Shown here one piece after another: positions 14,267 through 22,922 of a stretch of DNA of 64,000 nucleotides. The stretch is from Micromonospora sp. WMMD980 (GTDB lineage: Bacteria; Actinomycetota; Actinomycetes; Mycobacteriales; Micromonosporaceae): contig NZ_JARUBE010000003.1 in NCBI RefSeq assembly GCF_029626035.1, positions 1-64,000 of the forward strand. Direction: 5' to 3'. Under the pieces are notes generated by a model. The model worked only from the letters and a program-made list of their open reading frames with translations. It did not search any database and had not been told where the DNA came from. The position numbers and the translations under genes were made by a program. Every line of letters begins with the position of its first letter. The stretch's first letter is position 1.

Positions 14267-14763
14267 CCACGCCGAAGCGCATCCAGCGCCGTCGTACCCC
14301 CGGCTGGCGGATGCCCGCCAACACCGCCTACGTCGGCCGCCCCACCAAGTTCGGCAACCCCTTCGGCTACCACCAGCAGATGGGCGGCCTCGTCCACTAC
14401 GGCCCGAACCACCTGGAGCGGTTCGGCCGCGCCTGGGACTTCGAGGGCCGCATCAGCGGCGACGGCAACCGCCACGACATGTGGTTCAGCCAGGAGGACG
14501 TCGTCGAGACCTACGTGCGGTGGGGCACCCGCGCCGAGCTGGTCGAGCTGTTCCGGCTCACCCTCACCCGCCCGACGCCCGGCATGCTCTTGTCGTACCC
14601 GAGCCGCGGCGGCCGGTTCCTCAAGGTCTCCATCGCGGACATCCGCCGCGACCTCGCCGGCAAGAACCTCGCCTGCTGGTGCCCCATCGGCGAACCCTGC
14701 CACGCCGACGTCCTCTTGGAGATCGCCAACGCCCCGGTCGTCGCTGAGCTGGTGACGGCATGA
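14263..14763 (+). CDS. DUF4326 protein
   Basis: 166 residues. NTAYVGRPTKFGNPF (about 19-33) and the C-terminal NLACWCPIGEPCHADVLLEIAN (about 130-151) are the two marks of DUF4326, a family common in phages and sometimes met near nucleotide-metabolism genes. The Cys/His set (C-W-C...C-H-A-D) suggests a metal or active site. Biochemical function unknown. Confidence 0.75.
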   Translation: MTTPKRIQRRRTPGWRMPANTAYVGRPTKFGNPFGYHQQMGGLVHYGPNHLERFGRAWDFEGRISGDGNRHDMWFSQEDVVETYVRWGTRAELVELFRLTLTRPTPGMLLSYPSRGGRFLKVSIADIRRDLAGKNLACWCPIGEPCHADVLLEIANAPVVAELVTA

Positions 14764-15932
14764 CGTCGGCGGTGGACAGCGAGCTGGCCGCGCTCATCGA
14801 GTCGCTGCGCCTCGCCCCGACCCCGGCCGCTCCGGCCGAGCCGCGCTGTGCGGTCACCGAGCTGCTCGTCACCGCCTGCGCGCACTGCCGGCCGGCCGTC
14901 GACGAGGAGCCGGCCCGCCTCGGCCCGTGGATCAGCGCCACCTACCGCGGCCGGTGCGGCGGCTGCGGCGCCACGATCGAGGAGCTCGACGAGATCCGCG
15001 CCGACCCGACCCGGGGCGGCTGGCTCGGCCGATGCTGCGGCGAGCAGCCGGTCACCGCGCCGGCCGGGCAGACCCCTGACGGGCTGATCGTCGCGCCGGC
15101 GCCGCAGATCGCGGTGCCGGCCGGCCCGCCGCCGTCGACCGTGGCCGAGATGCGGGAAGTCCTCGGTGACCTCGACGCGTCCCGGCCCCGCAGCCAGCAG
15201 GTCCGGCTCGGCCCGTCCGAACTGGGCACCCCCTGCCAGCGGCAGATCGCCATGAAGCTCGCCGGCATCGTGCGGCAGCCGGAGGACAAGCGGCCTCCGT
15301 GGGCGCCGATGCAGGGCACCGCCATGCACGGCCTCATGGAAGAGGCGCTGCGCTTCCACAACGCGCAGCTCGGCCGCGAACGGTGGCTCGTCGAGGAGGC
15401 CCTGGTCGTCGACCCCGGTCTGCCCGACGTCGACCCGATCACCGGCCACGGCGACGCGTACGACACCGACCACGGGATGGTCGTCGACTGGAAGTACACC
15501 GGCGTCACCGCCCTGCGCGCCGTCAAGCGCAAGACCGTCCCCAACGACCAGCTCGTCAAGCCCGAGTACCGGGTCCAGGCCCACCTGTACGGGCGCGGCC
15601 ACGAGCGCGCCGGCCGCGACGTCCGCTACGTGCGGCTGGTGTTCCTGGCCCGCTCCCACGACTACGCGGACAGCGCGGAGTGGACCGAGGAGTACCGGCC
15701 CGACATCGCCGAATGGGCCGTCAACCGGTTCTACGAGACCCACGACCTCATCGGCGTCAACGGCCTCAACCTCGCCGCCAACCCCGAACTGTGGCCCGCG
15801 GTGCCCGCCGAGCCCGGCAAGGCGTGTTCGTGGTGCCCGTTTCGAAGGGTCGGCGGGCCGGCGGACCAGACCGGCTGCCCGGGCGATACCGACCAGAAGA
15901 TCAACAACCAGCTCCGTGGGCTGATCGCATGA
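14760..15932 (+). CDS. Cas4/RecB-like PD-(D/E)XK exonuclease with Fe-S cysteine pattern
   Basis: 390 residues. N-terminal zinc-like part (CAHC near 39, CGGC near 65), then the nuclease: GHGDAYDT (about 230) and VVDWKYTG (about 242) supply D...DxK, with QAHLYGRG behind. One Cys before (GTPC, about 158) and CSWC...GC after (about 355-372) fit the four-Cys Fe-S cluster of Cas4/AddB-like nucleases. In phages such enzymes resect DNA ends for recombination. No cas genes or CRISPR are nearby. Confidence 0.8.
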   Translation: MTSAVDSELAALIESLRLAPTPAAPAEPRCAVTELLVTACAHCRPAVDEEPARLGPWISATYRGRCGGCGATIEELDEIRADPTRGGWLGRCCGEQPVTAPAGQTPDGLIVAPAPQIAVPAGPPPSTVAEMREVLGDLDASRPRSQQVRLGPSELGTPCQRQIAMKLAGIVRQPEDKRPPWAPMQGTAMHGLMEEALRFHNAQLGRERWLVEEALVVDPGLPDVDPITGHGDAYDTDHGMVVDWKYTGVTALRAVKRKTVPNDQLVKPEYRVQAHLYGRGHERAGRDVRYVRLVFLARSHDYADSAEWTEEYRPDIAEWAVNRFYETHDLIGVNGLNLAANPELWPAVPAEPGKACSWCPFRRVGGPADQTGCPGDTDQKINNQLRGLIA

Positions 15933-16372
15933 CCGCCACCACGCTGGAGCGCCTCCGCCGCGGCTTCGTGCAGGGCGGCGACGACGAGTGCTGGCTGTGG
16001 CATCGGGCGAAGGACCCGTTCGGCTACGGGCGCATCTGGCACGACGGCGGCATGCGCCTTGCCCACCGGGTGATGTTCGAGCTCCACCGCGGCCCGGTCC
16101 CGGAGGGCCTAGTCCTCGACCACCTGTGTCGGGTGACCAGTTGCGTCAACCCGGCTCACCTCGAACCGGTGGCGCACGCGGTCAACGTCCGGCGAGGCAA
16201 CTCCGGCAGGGCGCAGGCGGCAAGGACCCACTGCCCGCGCGGCCACGAGTACACGGAGGACAACACGCACATCGGGAAGAGCGGCAGTCGCTTCTGCCGC
16301 ACCTGCGACAAGAGCCGAAGCCAGGACAAGAACCGGATCCGGAACCTCCGGAGAAGAGGAGTCATCAAGTGA
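15929..16372 (+). CDS. HNH endonuclease, free-standing homing type
   Basis: 147 residues. AHRVMFELHRG...GLVLDHLCRVTSCVNPAHLEPV (about 43-77) is the HNH_3 core with a zinc-binding C-terminal part (CPRGHEY...CRTC). These genes often behave as mobile insertions between phage genes; this one is inserted with perfect 4-nt overlaps, so if mobile it is well settled. Confidence 0.85.
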   Translation: MTATTLERLRRGFVQGGDDECWLWHRAKDPFGYGRIWHDGGMRLAHRVMFELHRGPVPEGLVLDHLCRVTSCVNPAHLEPVAHAVNVRRGNSGRAQAARTHCPRGHEYTEDNTHIGKSGSRFCRTCDKSRSQDKNRIRNLRRRGVIK

Positions 16373-17013
16373 CCAGCATCGATGCAAACAGCCTTTTGAT
16401 GGGTGGCGGCATCAAGTCCGTCAACTGGAAGGACAACCCGGTCGGCCACACCGTCATCGGCACCATCACCGAGACGCCGAAGGTCGAGCAGATGAAGAAG
16501 TTCAACTCCGACGAGCTGGACTTCTGGCCCTCCGGCGACCCGAAGATGCAGATCATCGTCACCCTCCAGACCGACCAGCGGGACCCGGCCAACGCCGACG
16601 ACGACGGCAAGCGCCGCCTGCACATCTCGCCGCGCATGATGACCTGCGTCCGCGAGGCCATCCTGAAGGTCGGCGCGAAGGGCCTGGAGATCGGCGGCCG
16701 GCTCGCCGTGCAGCGCGTCGGCGGCACCGGCGCCGTCGGCGACCCGTACACCTTCGCCGCCGAGTACGGCGCGCCGACCGTCGACCCGGGCGGCCTCCTC
16801 GGCGGCGGCCAGGGCACGCCGGCCGCCGCGCCGGTGTCGGCCGCGGCGCAGTCCCTCGGCATCAGCACTCCGCCGGCCGCCACGGCAGGTATCGCGTGCC
16901 CGCCCGGCATGGACCCGGGCAAGTGGGCCGCCCTCCCGGTCGAGCAGCAGCGCGCCATCTCCGCCGCCATGGCCCCCCAGCCGGCCACCCCCGGTGTCAC
17001 CCCGCCGTTCTGA
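16369..17013 (+). CDS. Putative single-stranded DNA-binding phage protein
   Basis: 214 residues from GTG 16369. N-terminal half has the beta-rich rhythm of an OB fold (KDNPVGHTVIGTITETPKVEQ..., MQIIVTLQTDQRDP..., KGLEIGGRLAVQRVGGTG), the C-terminal half is Ala/Pro/Gly-rich and disordered. Placed between recombination nucleases and primase, where an ssDNA-binding protein would be expected. By-eye assignment. Confidence 0.5.
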   Translation: MTSIDANSLLMGGGIKSVNWKDNPVGHTVIGTITETPKVEQMKKFNSDELDFWPSGDPKMQIIVTLQTDQRDPANADDDGKRRLHISPRMMTCVREAILKVGAKGLEIGGRLAVQRVGGTGAVGDPYTFAAEYGAPTVDPGGLLGGGQGTPAAAPVSAAAQSLGISTPPAATAGIACPPGMDPGKWAALPVEQQRAISAAMAPQPATPGVTPPF

Positions 17014-17040
17014 TCCCGCCCGCTCCACCCAGCTCAACCG

Positions 17041-17071
17041 CCGGCCCCGACCCCGCCCGGGGCGGGGCCGG
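17041..17071 (+). terminator. Hairpin terminator
   Basis: CCGGCCCCGACCCC pairs with GGGGCGGGGCCGG (one bulge/mismatch), loop GCCC; it separates the gene ending at 17013 from that starting at 17094. Confidence 0.6.
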
Positions 17072-17093
17072 CCCCATCAAGATCGGAGCATCG

Positions 17094-17792
17094 ATGACCA
17101 TCACCACGGCGGGACGGCCCCACGGCTACGCCCGATACAAGCTCGATGGCTGCCGCTGCTACACCTGCTGCTTCGACGTCTCCGAGTACAACCGGCGCCG
17201 CGACAAGGCCATCGCCGCCGGCACCTGGCGCAGCGACACCACCCCGGTACGTGCCCACATCCGCTCCCTGATGGCCGCCGGCATGGGCTGGAAGCAGGTC
17301 GCCAAGACCGCCGACGTCAACCCCAGCACCGTCGGCCGCATCCTCTACGGCCGCCCCGACCAGGGAACCCCACCACCCAAGACCACCCGCTACGACATCG
17401 CCCAAAAACTCCTCGCCGTCAAGCTGAACCTGCACCCCAACACACCGATCGACGCCACCGGCACCATCCGCCGCATCCGCGCCCTCGCCGCGATCGGCCA
17501 CACCCTGACGGCCATCGCCGAGGGGATCGGCTGGACCCTGCAGAACCTCAGCCACCTGGCGCACTCCGACGCCGGCCCGCGCGGCCGCCACGTCGAGGTC
17601 CGCACCGCCCAGGCCGTCGCCGGCCTCTACGACTCCTGGTCGATGACCGTCCCCACCGGCTGGGTGTGCGACCGGGCCCGCCGGCGCGCCGCCGAACTCG
17701 GCTGGCCGCCCCCGCTCGCCTGGGACGACGACCAGATCGACGACCCGACCGCCACCGCACACACCAGCGCCGTTCGGAAGGCCACTGCGTGA
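17094..17792 (+). CDS. Helix-turn-helix phage protein with N-terminal Cys motif
   Basis: 232 residues from ATG 17094 (GATCGGAG upstream). Starts with DGCRCYTCC (about 18-26), then two HTH-like units: MGWKQVAKTADVNPSTVGRILYGRP (about 64-88) and LTAIAEGIGWTLQNLSHLAH. Likely DNA-binding regulator or replication accessory; such two-HTH proteins are frequent in actinophages. Stop overlaps the primase start. Confidence 0.6.
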   Translation: MTITTAGRPHGYARYKLDGCRCYTCCFDVSEYNRRRDKAIAAGTWRSDTTPVRAHIRSLMAAGMGWKQVAKTADVNPSTVGRILYGRPDQGTPPPKTTRYDIAQKLLAVKLNLHPNTPIDATGTIRRIRALAAIGHTLTAIAEGIGWTLQNLSHLAHSDAGPRGRHVEVRTAQAVAGLYDSWSMTVPTGWVCDRARRRAAELGWPPPLAWDDDQIDDPTATAHTSAVRKATA

Positions 17793-20563
17793 ACGCCACC
17801 ATCGACCAGGCCGCCGTCCGCCGCTGGCTCGGCATCCTCCACGGCGACAGCCCAGGCCACGTGCACATCTGCTCCACCGACGACTGGACCGGCCGCACCT
17901 ACCCCGCCGACCAGCTCGACGCCGCCGCCGGCTACGTCGCTCACCTCGACACGACCGGCCGCGAAGGCATCTACCTGCGGGTCACCAGCCTCACCCGGCC
18001 ACTGCCGGCCGGGCAGCGCGGCGGCGCCGCCGACTCCGCCGCGCTGCCCGCCCTGTGGGCCGACCTCGACCTCGCCGGCCCCGGCCACGCCGAACAGGAC
18101 CTCCCGCCCGACGAGACCGCCGGCCGCGCCGTCATCGCCGCCACCGGCCTGCCCGAGCCCACCATCTGGGTGCACTCCGGCGGCGGCCTCTACCCGATCT
18201 GGCTCCTCAACCAGCCCCACACGCTCACCGGCGACAACCTCGACCAGGCCAAGCAGCTGGCGAAGGATTGGCAGCGGGTCATCGAGCACGCCGCCGCCTC
18301 GCTCGGCTGGCGCTACGGCCGCGGCGTCGGCGACCTCGCCCGCGTGCTGCGCATCCCCGGCACCGTCAACCGCAAAGCCGGCCTCGCCCGCCCCTGCCGC
18401 ATCACCGCCGCCATCCCCACCCGCTACACCGTGCAGCAGCTCGTCGACGCCCTGGCCGACGCCACCGCGCGCATCACCCCGCCCGAGCCGACCACCGTGG
18501 GCACCTCGCTGGTCGGCGCGCCCGCCGGACCACGACCCGACGGGCAGCTCGCGCCCGGCGAGGACTTCAACACGCGCGTCGAGTGGCCGCAGATCCTCGG
18601 CCCGGCCGGCTGGCGCGAGCACTACCGCTCCGACGACGTCACCTACTGGACCCGGCCCGGCAAGCCCACCGGCATCAGCGCCTCCACCAACGCCCTCGGC
18701 ACCGACCGGCTGCACGTCTTCACCACCGGCGCCGCGCCGCTCGACGGCGGCGAGTCGCACTCCAAGTTCGGCACCTACGCGGCCCTGCACTTCGGCGGCG
18801 ACCACAAGGCCGCCGCGAAGGCTCTCGGCCAGCAGGGCTACGGCAGCCCCCTACCCGACCCGGCCACCGAACAGGCCGCGATGCTCCGCGACCTCGTCGG
18901 TTACCTCGACCAGCCCGCCGCCACCGCCACTCAGCCGCCGGCGGCGGCCGCGCCCCGGAACCCGCTGCGGATCTGGGCACCCGAGATCGACGTGTCGAAC
19001 CCGGCCATCGCCGCCGACTGGCTCCGCGAGGAAGCCGGCCGCGGTCGACTCGCCGGCCTGTTCAAGCGCCTCGACACCGTCGTGCACACCCCCTGCGAAG
19101 GCGAAGACGGCTACGTGCCGCTCACCGACGACGACGCCAACACCGACGGGCCCGCGCAGATCCGGCCCGTCAACGACTCCACCCTCGCCAGCCGCATCAC
19201 CTACACCTACGGCTGCTACCGGATGGTCAAGAAAGGTGAGGACTGGGAGCCCGTCCAGGCGACCTTCCCCCGCACCGCCGCCCGGATCCCCCTCGACGTC
19301 CCCGACATGCTGCCCAACCTCCGACCGCTGCGCGGAGTGATCCACACCCCGATCGTCCGCGCAGACGGCAGCGTCATCGAGGCCCCCGGCTACGACCAGG
19401 CGACCGGGCTGCTGCACCTTCCCGAGCCTGGCCTGCACGTGCCGCCCGTGCCGGAGACCCCGGGCGCCGGGCAGGTCTCCGACGCCGTGAAGCTGCTCCT
19501 GGAGATGGTCGACGGGTTCCCGTTCATCTCCGAGCACTACCGGGCCAACTACCTCGGCGCGCTGCTCACCCCGCTGCTGCGGGCGCTCACCCCGCCGCCA
19601 TACAAGCTGCACGCCATCGAGGCCCACCAGCCCGGCTCCGGCAAGACGCTGCTGGCCAACCTCGCCCGGCACATCCACGGCGGCGTGTTCCGCGCCGAGA
19701 TGCCCGAGGACGACACCGAGCTGCGTAAGCAGATCACCGCCATCCTCGGCATCACCACCGGCCCGGTCGTCGTCCTCGACAACGTCTCCGGACAGCTGCG
19801 CTCGTCCACCCTCGCCGGCCTGCTCACCACCGACCTCTGGGACGACCGGCCGCTGGGCTCCACCGCCTGGACCCGGGCCACCAACGACCGCATCTGGACC
19901 ATCACCGGCAACAACATCGCCATCGGCGGCGACCTGCCCCGGCGCACCATCCGCACCGTCATCGACCCCGGCCGTCCCAACCCGGAACTGCGCACCGGCT
20001 TCGCCATCTCCAACCTGGAGATGTGGGTGCGGGATCGGCGCGGAGAACTGCTCCACGCGCTCCTCACTCTCGTGCGCGCCTGGGTCGCGGCCGGGAAACC
20101 GTTGCCGCCGGAGCGCGCCAGCGATTCCTACGCCCGCTGGGTCCGCACCGTCGAGGGCATTCTCGCCGTCGCCGGAATTGAGGGCCAATTCGATCACCCG
20201 AGCACCCAGGTTGATGTCGGAACCGATGACGACGAATGGGGCGTGTTCCTCGCCGCCGCTTTCAAGGCGTATCAGGAGCAGCACTGGACCGCCAAGGAGC
20301 TCCTGGCCGACGTCGACACCGGCAACCTCATCGCACCCGGCCGCATCCCCGGTGACGCGCTGCCGGACGAGCTCGCCGCCAAGGCGTCCAAGCACAAGAG
20401 CGGGCCCGTCGGCATCGCCCGGTCGCTCGGGTGGTGGCTCCGCAACCGTGAAGGCCGGTGGGCGAGCGGTCTGGTCGTCCGGTGCGTCGGCGACGACGGT
20501 CACGGCACCAAGGTCTGGCAGATCCAGGCAAGCCACACCGAAACGGACGGTCGGCAGCCATGA
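17789..20563 (+). CDS. Primase-polymerase/helicase replication protein
   Basis: 924 residues from GTG 17789. N-terminal archaeo-eukaryotic primase-like part (LPALWADLDLAG with the D-x-D about residue 91; RVLRIPGTVNRK about 188), a linker, and a C-terminal P-loop ATPase: HQPGSGKT (about 613) and VVVLDNVSG (about 661). Such fusions unwind and prime the replication fork of phages and plasmids, and AICE replication proteins include the same prim-pol type. This is the element's replication initiator candidate; a 27-bp inverted repeat lies directly after it. Confidence 0.82.
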   Translation: MNATIDQAAVRRWLGILHGDSPGHVHICSTDDWTGRTYPADQLDAAAGYVAHLDTTGREGIYLRVTSLTRPLPAGQRGGAADSAALPALWADLDLAGPGHAEQDLPPDETAGRAVIAATGLPEPTIWVHSGGGLYPIWLLNQPHTLTGDNLDQAKQLAKDWQRVIEHAAASLGWRYGRGVGDLARVLRIPGTVNRKAGLARPCRITAAIPTRYTVQQLVDALADATARITPPEPTTVGTSLVGAPAGPRPDGQLAPGEDFNTRVEWPQILGPAGWREHYRSDDVTYWTRPGKPTGISASTNALGTDRLHVFTTGAAPLDGGESHSKFGTYAALHFGGDHKAAAKALGQQGYGSPLPDPATEQAAMLRDLVGYLDQPAATATQPPAAAAPRNPLRIWAPEIDVSNPAIAADWLREEAGRGRLAGLFKRLDTVVHTPCEGEDGYVPLTDDDANTDGPAQIRPVNDSTLASRITYTYGCYRMVKKGEDWEPVQATFPRTAARIPLDVPDMLPNLRPLRGVIHTPIVRADGSVIEAPGYDQATGLLHLPEPGLHVPPVPETPGAGQVSDAVKLLLEMVDGFPFISEHYRANYLGALLTPLLRALTPPPYKLHAIEAHQPGSGKTLLANLARHIHGGVFRAEMPEDDTELRKQITAILGITTGPVVVLDNVSGQLRSSTLAGLLTTDLWDDRPLGSTAWTRATNDRIWTITGNNIAIGGDLPRRTIRTVIDPGRPNPELRTGFAISNLEMWVRDRRGELLHALLTLVRAWVAAGKPLPPERASDSYARWVRTVEGILAVAGIEGQFDHPSTQVDVGTDDDEWGVFLAAAFKAYQEQHWTAKELLADVDTGNLIAPGRIPGDALPDELAAKASKHKSGPVGIARSLGWWLRNREGRWASGLVVRCVGDDGHGTKVWQIQASHTETDGRQP

Positions 20564-20733
20564 TCATCCGGGTTTCAGGGTTTCTCCGGTTTTTCTCCGT
20601 CCCCCGCGCGCCCGCGAAAAACCAAACGAACACGGAGCGTAGCGAAACCGTGGAGACGCCTTCACACACCGGCCGCCAAAAACCGGAGAAACCCAGAAAC
20701 CCGGAAGACCCCACGACCGGAGGCACCCGGTGA
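20560..20733 (+). CDS. Possible small protein overlying a large inverted repeat
   Basis: 57-codon frame from ATG 20560, coupled by ATGA/GTGA overlaps to both neighbours, but its composition (FLRFFSVPRAPAKNQTN...) follows a 27-bp inverted repeat at 20568-20594/20678-20704. The DNA structure may be the functional item and the frame a by-product. Confidence 0.35.
   Translation: MIIRVSGFLRFFSVPRAPAKNQTNTERSETVETPSHTGRQKPEKPRNPEDPTTGGTR
20568..20704. repeat. Large inverted repeat (27-bp arms) behind the primase gene
   Basis: Arm 20568-20594 pairs with 20678-20704 with a single mismatch, around an 83-nt centre. The arms are rich in TTTC/GAAA runs, the most AT-rich patch nearby. Candidate origin or single-strand initiation hairpin, or a MITE-like insertion; no target duplication is visible. 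Confidence 0.8.
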
Positions 20734-21038
20734 GCCGACACCTGATCTCCACCGTCGCCACCGAGCACCGCTGCGACCGCTGCCGCGCGCCGATCATCAC
20801 CGCCCACGACGACGGAATCCCCGCCCGAGTCGACACCGCCCCGCTCCCAGACCGCCAAGCAGAAATCGCCGCCCTCCTCGACGGCAAATGGACCTACACC
20901 CTCACCCTCAACCGCCACCTCATCCACCGCGACGCAGAACGCATCACCGCCAACAACCTCACCGGCACCATCCACGCCGAACACAAATGTGCAGGCCCCA
21001 CCCAACTCACATTCGACGACCTGAACGGACAGCAATGA
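20730..21038 (+). CDS. Zinc-binding-type hypothetical phage protein
   Basis: 102 residues from GTG 20730. CDRCRAPI near residue 15 and HKC near residue 85 suggest a zinc site; the middle carries an acidic Leu-rich helix. No named family. Confidence 0.55.
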   Translation: MSRHLISTVATEHRCDRCRAPIITAHDDGIPARVDTAPLPDRQAEIAALLDGKWTYTLTLNRHLIHRDAERITANNLTGTIHAEHKCAGPTQLTFDDLNGQQ

Positions 21039-21421
21039 GCGCCAGCAAACGCAAAGGCACCGCCTGGGAATCCGCGATCGTTGCCTACCTCACCGACAAC
21101 GGAGTCCCGCACGCCGAACGCCGCACCCTCGCCGGCGCCAAGGACCGCGGCGACATCGCCGGCATCCCCGGCGTCGTCATCGAAGCGAAGTCCGCCGCCC
21201 GTATCGACCTCGCCGGCTGGCTCGACGAGACCGAGGCCGAACGCCGCAACGACCGCGCCCCGATCGGAGCCGCCTGGGTGAAGCGCCGCGGCAAGGCGTC
21301 CCCCGGCCACGGCTACGTGCTGATGACCGGCGAACGGTTCCTACGGCTGCTCGCCGACGCCGGCTACATCCCCCAACCGCCGGTCAACGACATCACCCCG
21401 GCCGACGGCGACCTCCCGTGA
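21035..21421 (+). CDS. Hjc-like Holliday junction resolvase / PD-(D/E)XK nuclease
   Basis: 128 residues. KRKGTAWESAIVAYLTDNGV (Glu near 12), DRGDIAGIPGVVIEAKSA (Asp near 47, E-x-K near 56) is the archaeal-type resolvase core also found in actinophages. Would resolve recombination or replication intermediates before packaging. ATGA/GTGA coupled to neighbours. Confidence 0.75.
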   Translation: MSASKRKGTAWESAIVAYLTDNGVPHAERRTLAGAKDRGDIAGIPGVVIEAKSAARIDLAGWLDETEAERRNDRAPIGAAWVKRRGKASPGHGYVLMTGERFLRLLADAGYIPQPPVNDITPADGDLP

Positions 21422-21780
21422 CCAGCCGCGCCAACGTCGACCGCAGCCTCCCCGTCCGCGCGGACATCGGCGACGCCATCCGCGAAGGCCGCCACGCCCT
21501 CGGCATGACGCAACGCCAGTTCGCCGCCATCTCCGGCATCCGGCAGTGCTCCGTGTCCTACATCGAGCGGGCCACCCGCGACATCCTCGCGTCCACGCTC
21601 ATCGACGCCGCCGCCACCGTCGGCCTGCACGTCGCCCTGGCCGCCCAGCAACACCTGCCGCTGCTCCAGCTCACCCCCGCCGAGGCCCGCGCCGTCGTCG
21701 CCGCCGTCCGCGCCTACGGCAACCCCAACGGCCACCCGCACCTCGACACCGCCCTGCGCAAGCTCACCGACCCGACCTGA
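21418..21780 (+). CDS. XRE-family regulator
   Basis: 120 residues. HTH at about 17-72 (IGDAIREGRHALGMTQRQFAAISGIRQCSVSYIERATRD), then a helical C-terminus. A second Cro-like regulator, in the middle of the early operon, possibly governing the early/late switch. Confidence 0.75.
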   Translation: MTSRANVDRSLPVRADIGDAIREGRHALGMTQRQFAAISGIRQCSVSYIERATRDILASTLIDAAATVGLHVALAAQQHLPLLQLTPAEARAVVAAVRAYGNPNGHPHLDTALRKLTDPT

Positions 21781-21791
21781 GGAAGACGACC

Positions 21792-22124
21792 GTGTCCGAG
21801 ACCAACCCGCCCGTCGCCCACGCCCGCCTCACTGAAATGACCTTCTGCGCCCTGCCTGAGGACAACATCAACCACGACATCTACGCCGTCACCGTCACCT
21901 GGCGCGGCGGCGAGCAGTACGCCGTCAAGCGCCACTCGCAGGTCCTCGGCGCCGACGGCGAGTGGGACTACGAGCCCAGCCCGTCCAACCGCAACGACGA
22001 GTGGATCGCCACCCACCGCTTCGACTACGACACCGCCTGCCGCCTCGCCATGGAGGCGTGCCAGCACATCACCGTCAACGGCCTCACCGTCGCCGACGCG
22101 CTCGCCCGGGCCGGTGGCCGATGA
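21792..22124 (+). CDS. Hypothetical phage protein
   Basis: 110 residues from GTG 21792. Alternating beta segments (HDIYAVTVTWRGGEQYAVKRHSQVL) and a C-terminal helix. No family recognised. Confidence 0.55.
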   Translation: MSETNPPVAHARLTEMTFCALPEDNINHDIYAVTVTWRGGEQYAVKRHSQVLGADGEWDYEPSPSNRNDEWIATHRFDYDTACRLAMEACQHITVNGLTVADALARAGGR

Positions 22125-22279
22125 CCGCCGCCGACCGCACCCTGCACGCCATCGACGCCACCCTCGCCGCCACGGAGGAGCCCATGCCCACTCACCCGAT
22201 CGCCGACCGCATCCCGCTCCGGAGCGACGCCGGACTTCCCACCGTCGAGCAGCTCCGCCGGCATAACTACACCGCCTGA
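22121..22279 (+). CDS. Small hypothetical protein
   Basis: 52 residues from ATG 22121 (ATGA overlap). Two short helices; unknown. Confidence 0.5.
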   Translation: MTAADRTLHAIDATLAATEEPMPTHPIADRIPLRSDAGLPTVEQLRRHNYTA

Positions 22280-22292
22280 GGAGCACCACGCC

Positions 22293-22898
22293 GTGACGCC
22301 GCACCACCTCCACGCCACCGCCGCCGCCTGGTCCCTCCAGGCGGCCCTGGCCGACCTCGAAACCGCCGCCAAGAACGCCATCACCAACGCCATCGACGGC
22401 AACCGCGGCACCCACGACATCGGCATCCCCAGCCAGGTGTTCGGCCGCCGCCACGGCCTCGGCGGACACGGCGACCCCACCGCAGACCGCGCACTCAGCG
22501 CGTGGGCCCCCGCCCGACCCGACCCCTACGCCGAAGCCCTCGGGAGCCTCCTGCGCGCTCTGGAGCCGGTTGCCGGGGCACTCCCGGGGGCACCCGGCAC
22601 CGACCCCGTCACCCGCATCCGCCGCGCCATCCCCGGCATGAGCGACCACGCCGCCCAACGCACCGCCGCCGCGCTCGCCCACCTCGACCGGTCGGCACGC
22701 CGCACTCTCGGCATCGGCCCCGCCCGCACCCCGCTCGTCGGCCAGGCCTGCCCCGGCTGCGGGCAGCGCCGCCTGGAGGTCACCACCGCCGGGCCCGAGA
22801 CGGACCGGGCGGTGGTGTGCGCCGCCTGTGACGGCATCTGGCGGCGCGACCACGTGCTCCGTGCGGTCGCGGGGGCCGCACCGACCCAGACCAACTGA
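22293..22898 (+). CDS. Phage protein with C-terminal zinc ribbon
   Basis: 201 residues from GTG 22293 (GAGGAG upstream). Helical N-terminal two thirds; CPGCGQRRLEV...VVCAACDGIWRR at about 151-187 is a zinc ribbon of the kind attached to phage early regulators. Function unknown. Confidence 0.6.
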   Translation: MTPHHLHATAAAWSLQAALADLETAAKNAITNAIDGNRGTHDIGIPSQVFGRRHGLGGHGDPTADRALSAWAPARPDPYAEALGSLLRALEPVAGALPGAPGTDPVTRIRRAIPGMSDHAAQRTAAALAHLDRSARRTLGIGPARTPLVGQACPGCGQRRLEVTTAGPETDRAVVCAACDGIWRRDHVLRAVAGAAPTQTN

Positions 22899-22922
22899 CC
22901 GATCCGATCGAAGGAGAGCGCC

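Noticed and set aside
18851..20536. 561-codon minus-strand frame opposite the primase-helicase
   Set aside because: Gly/Val/Asp-rich complement of a GC-rich coding strand; the plus strand shows clear motifs and coupled starts.
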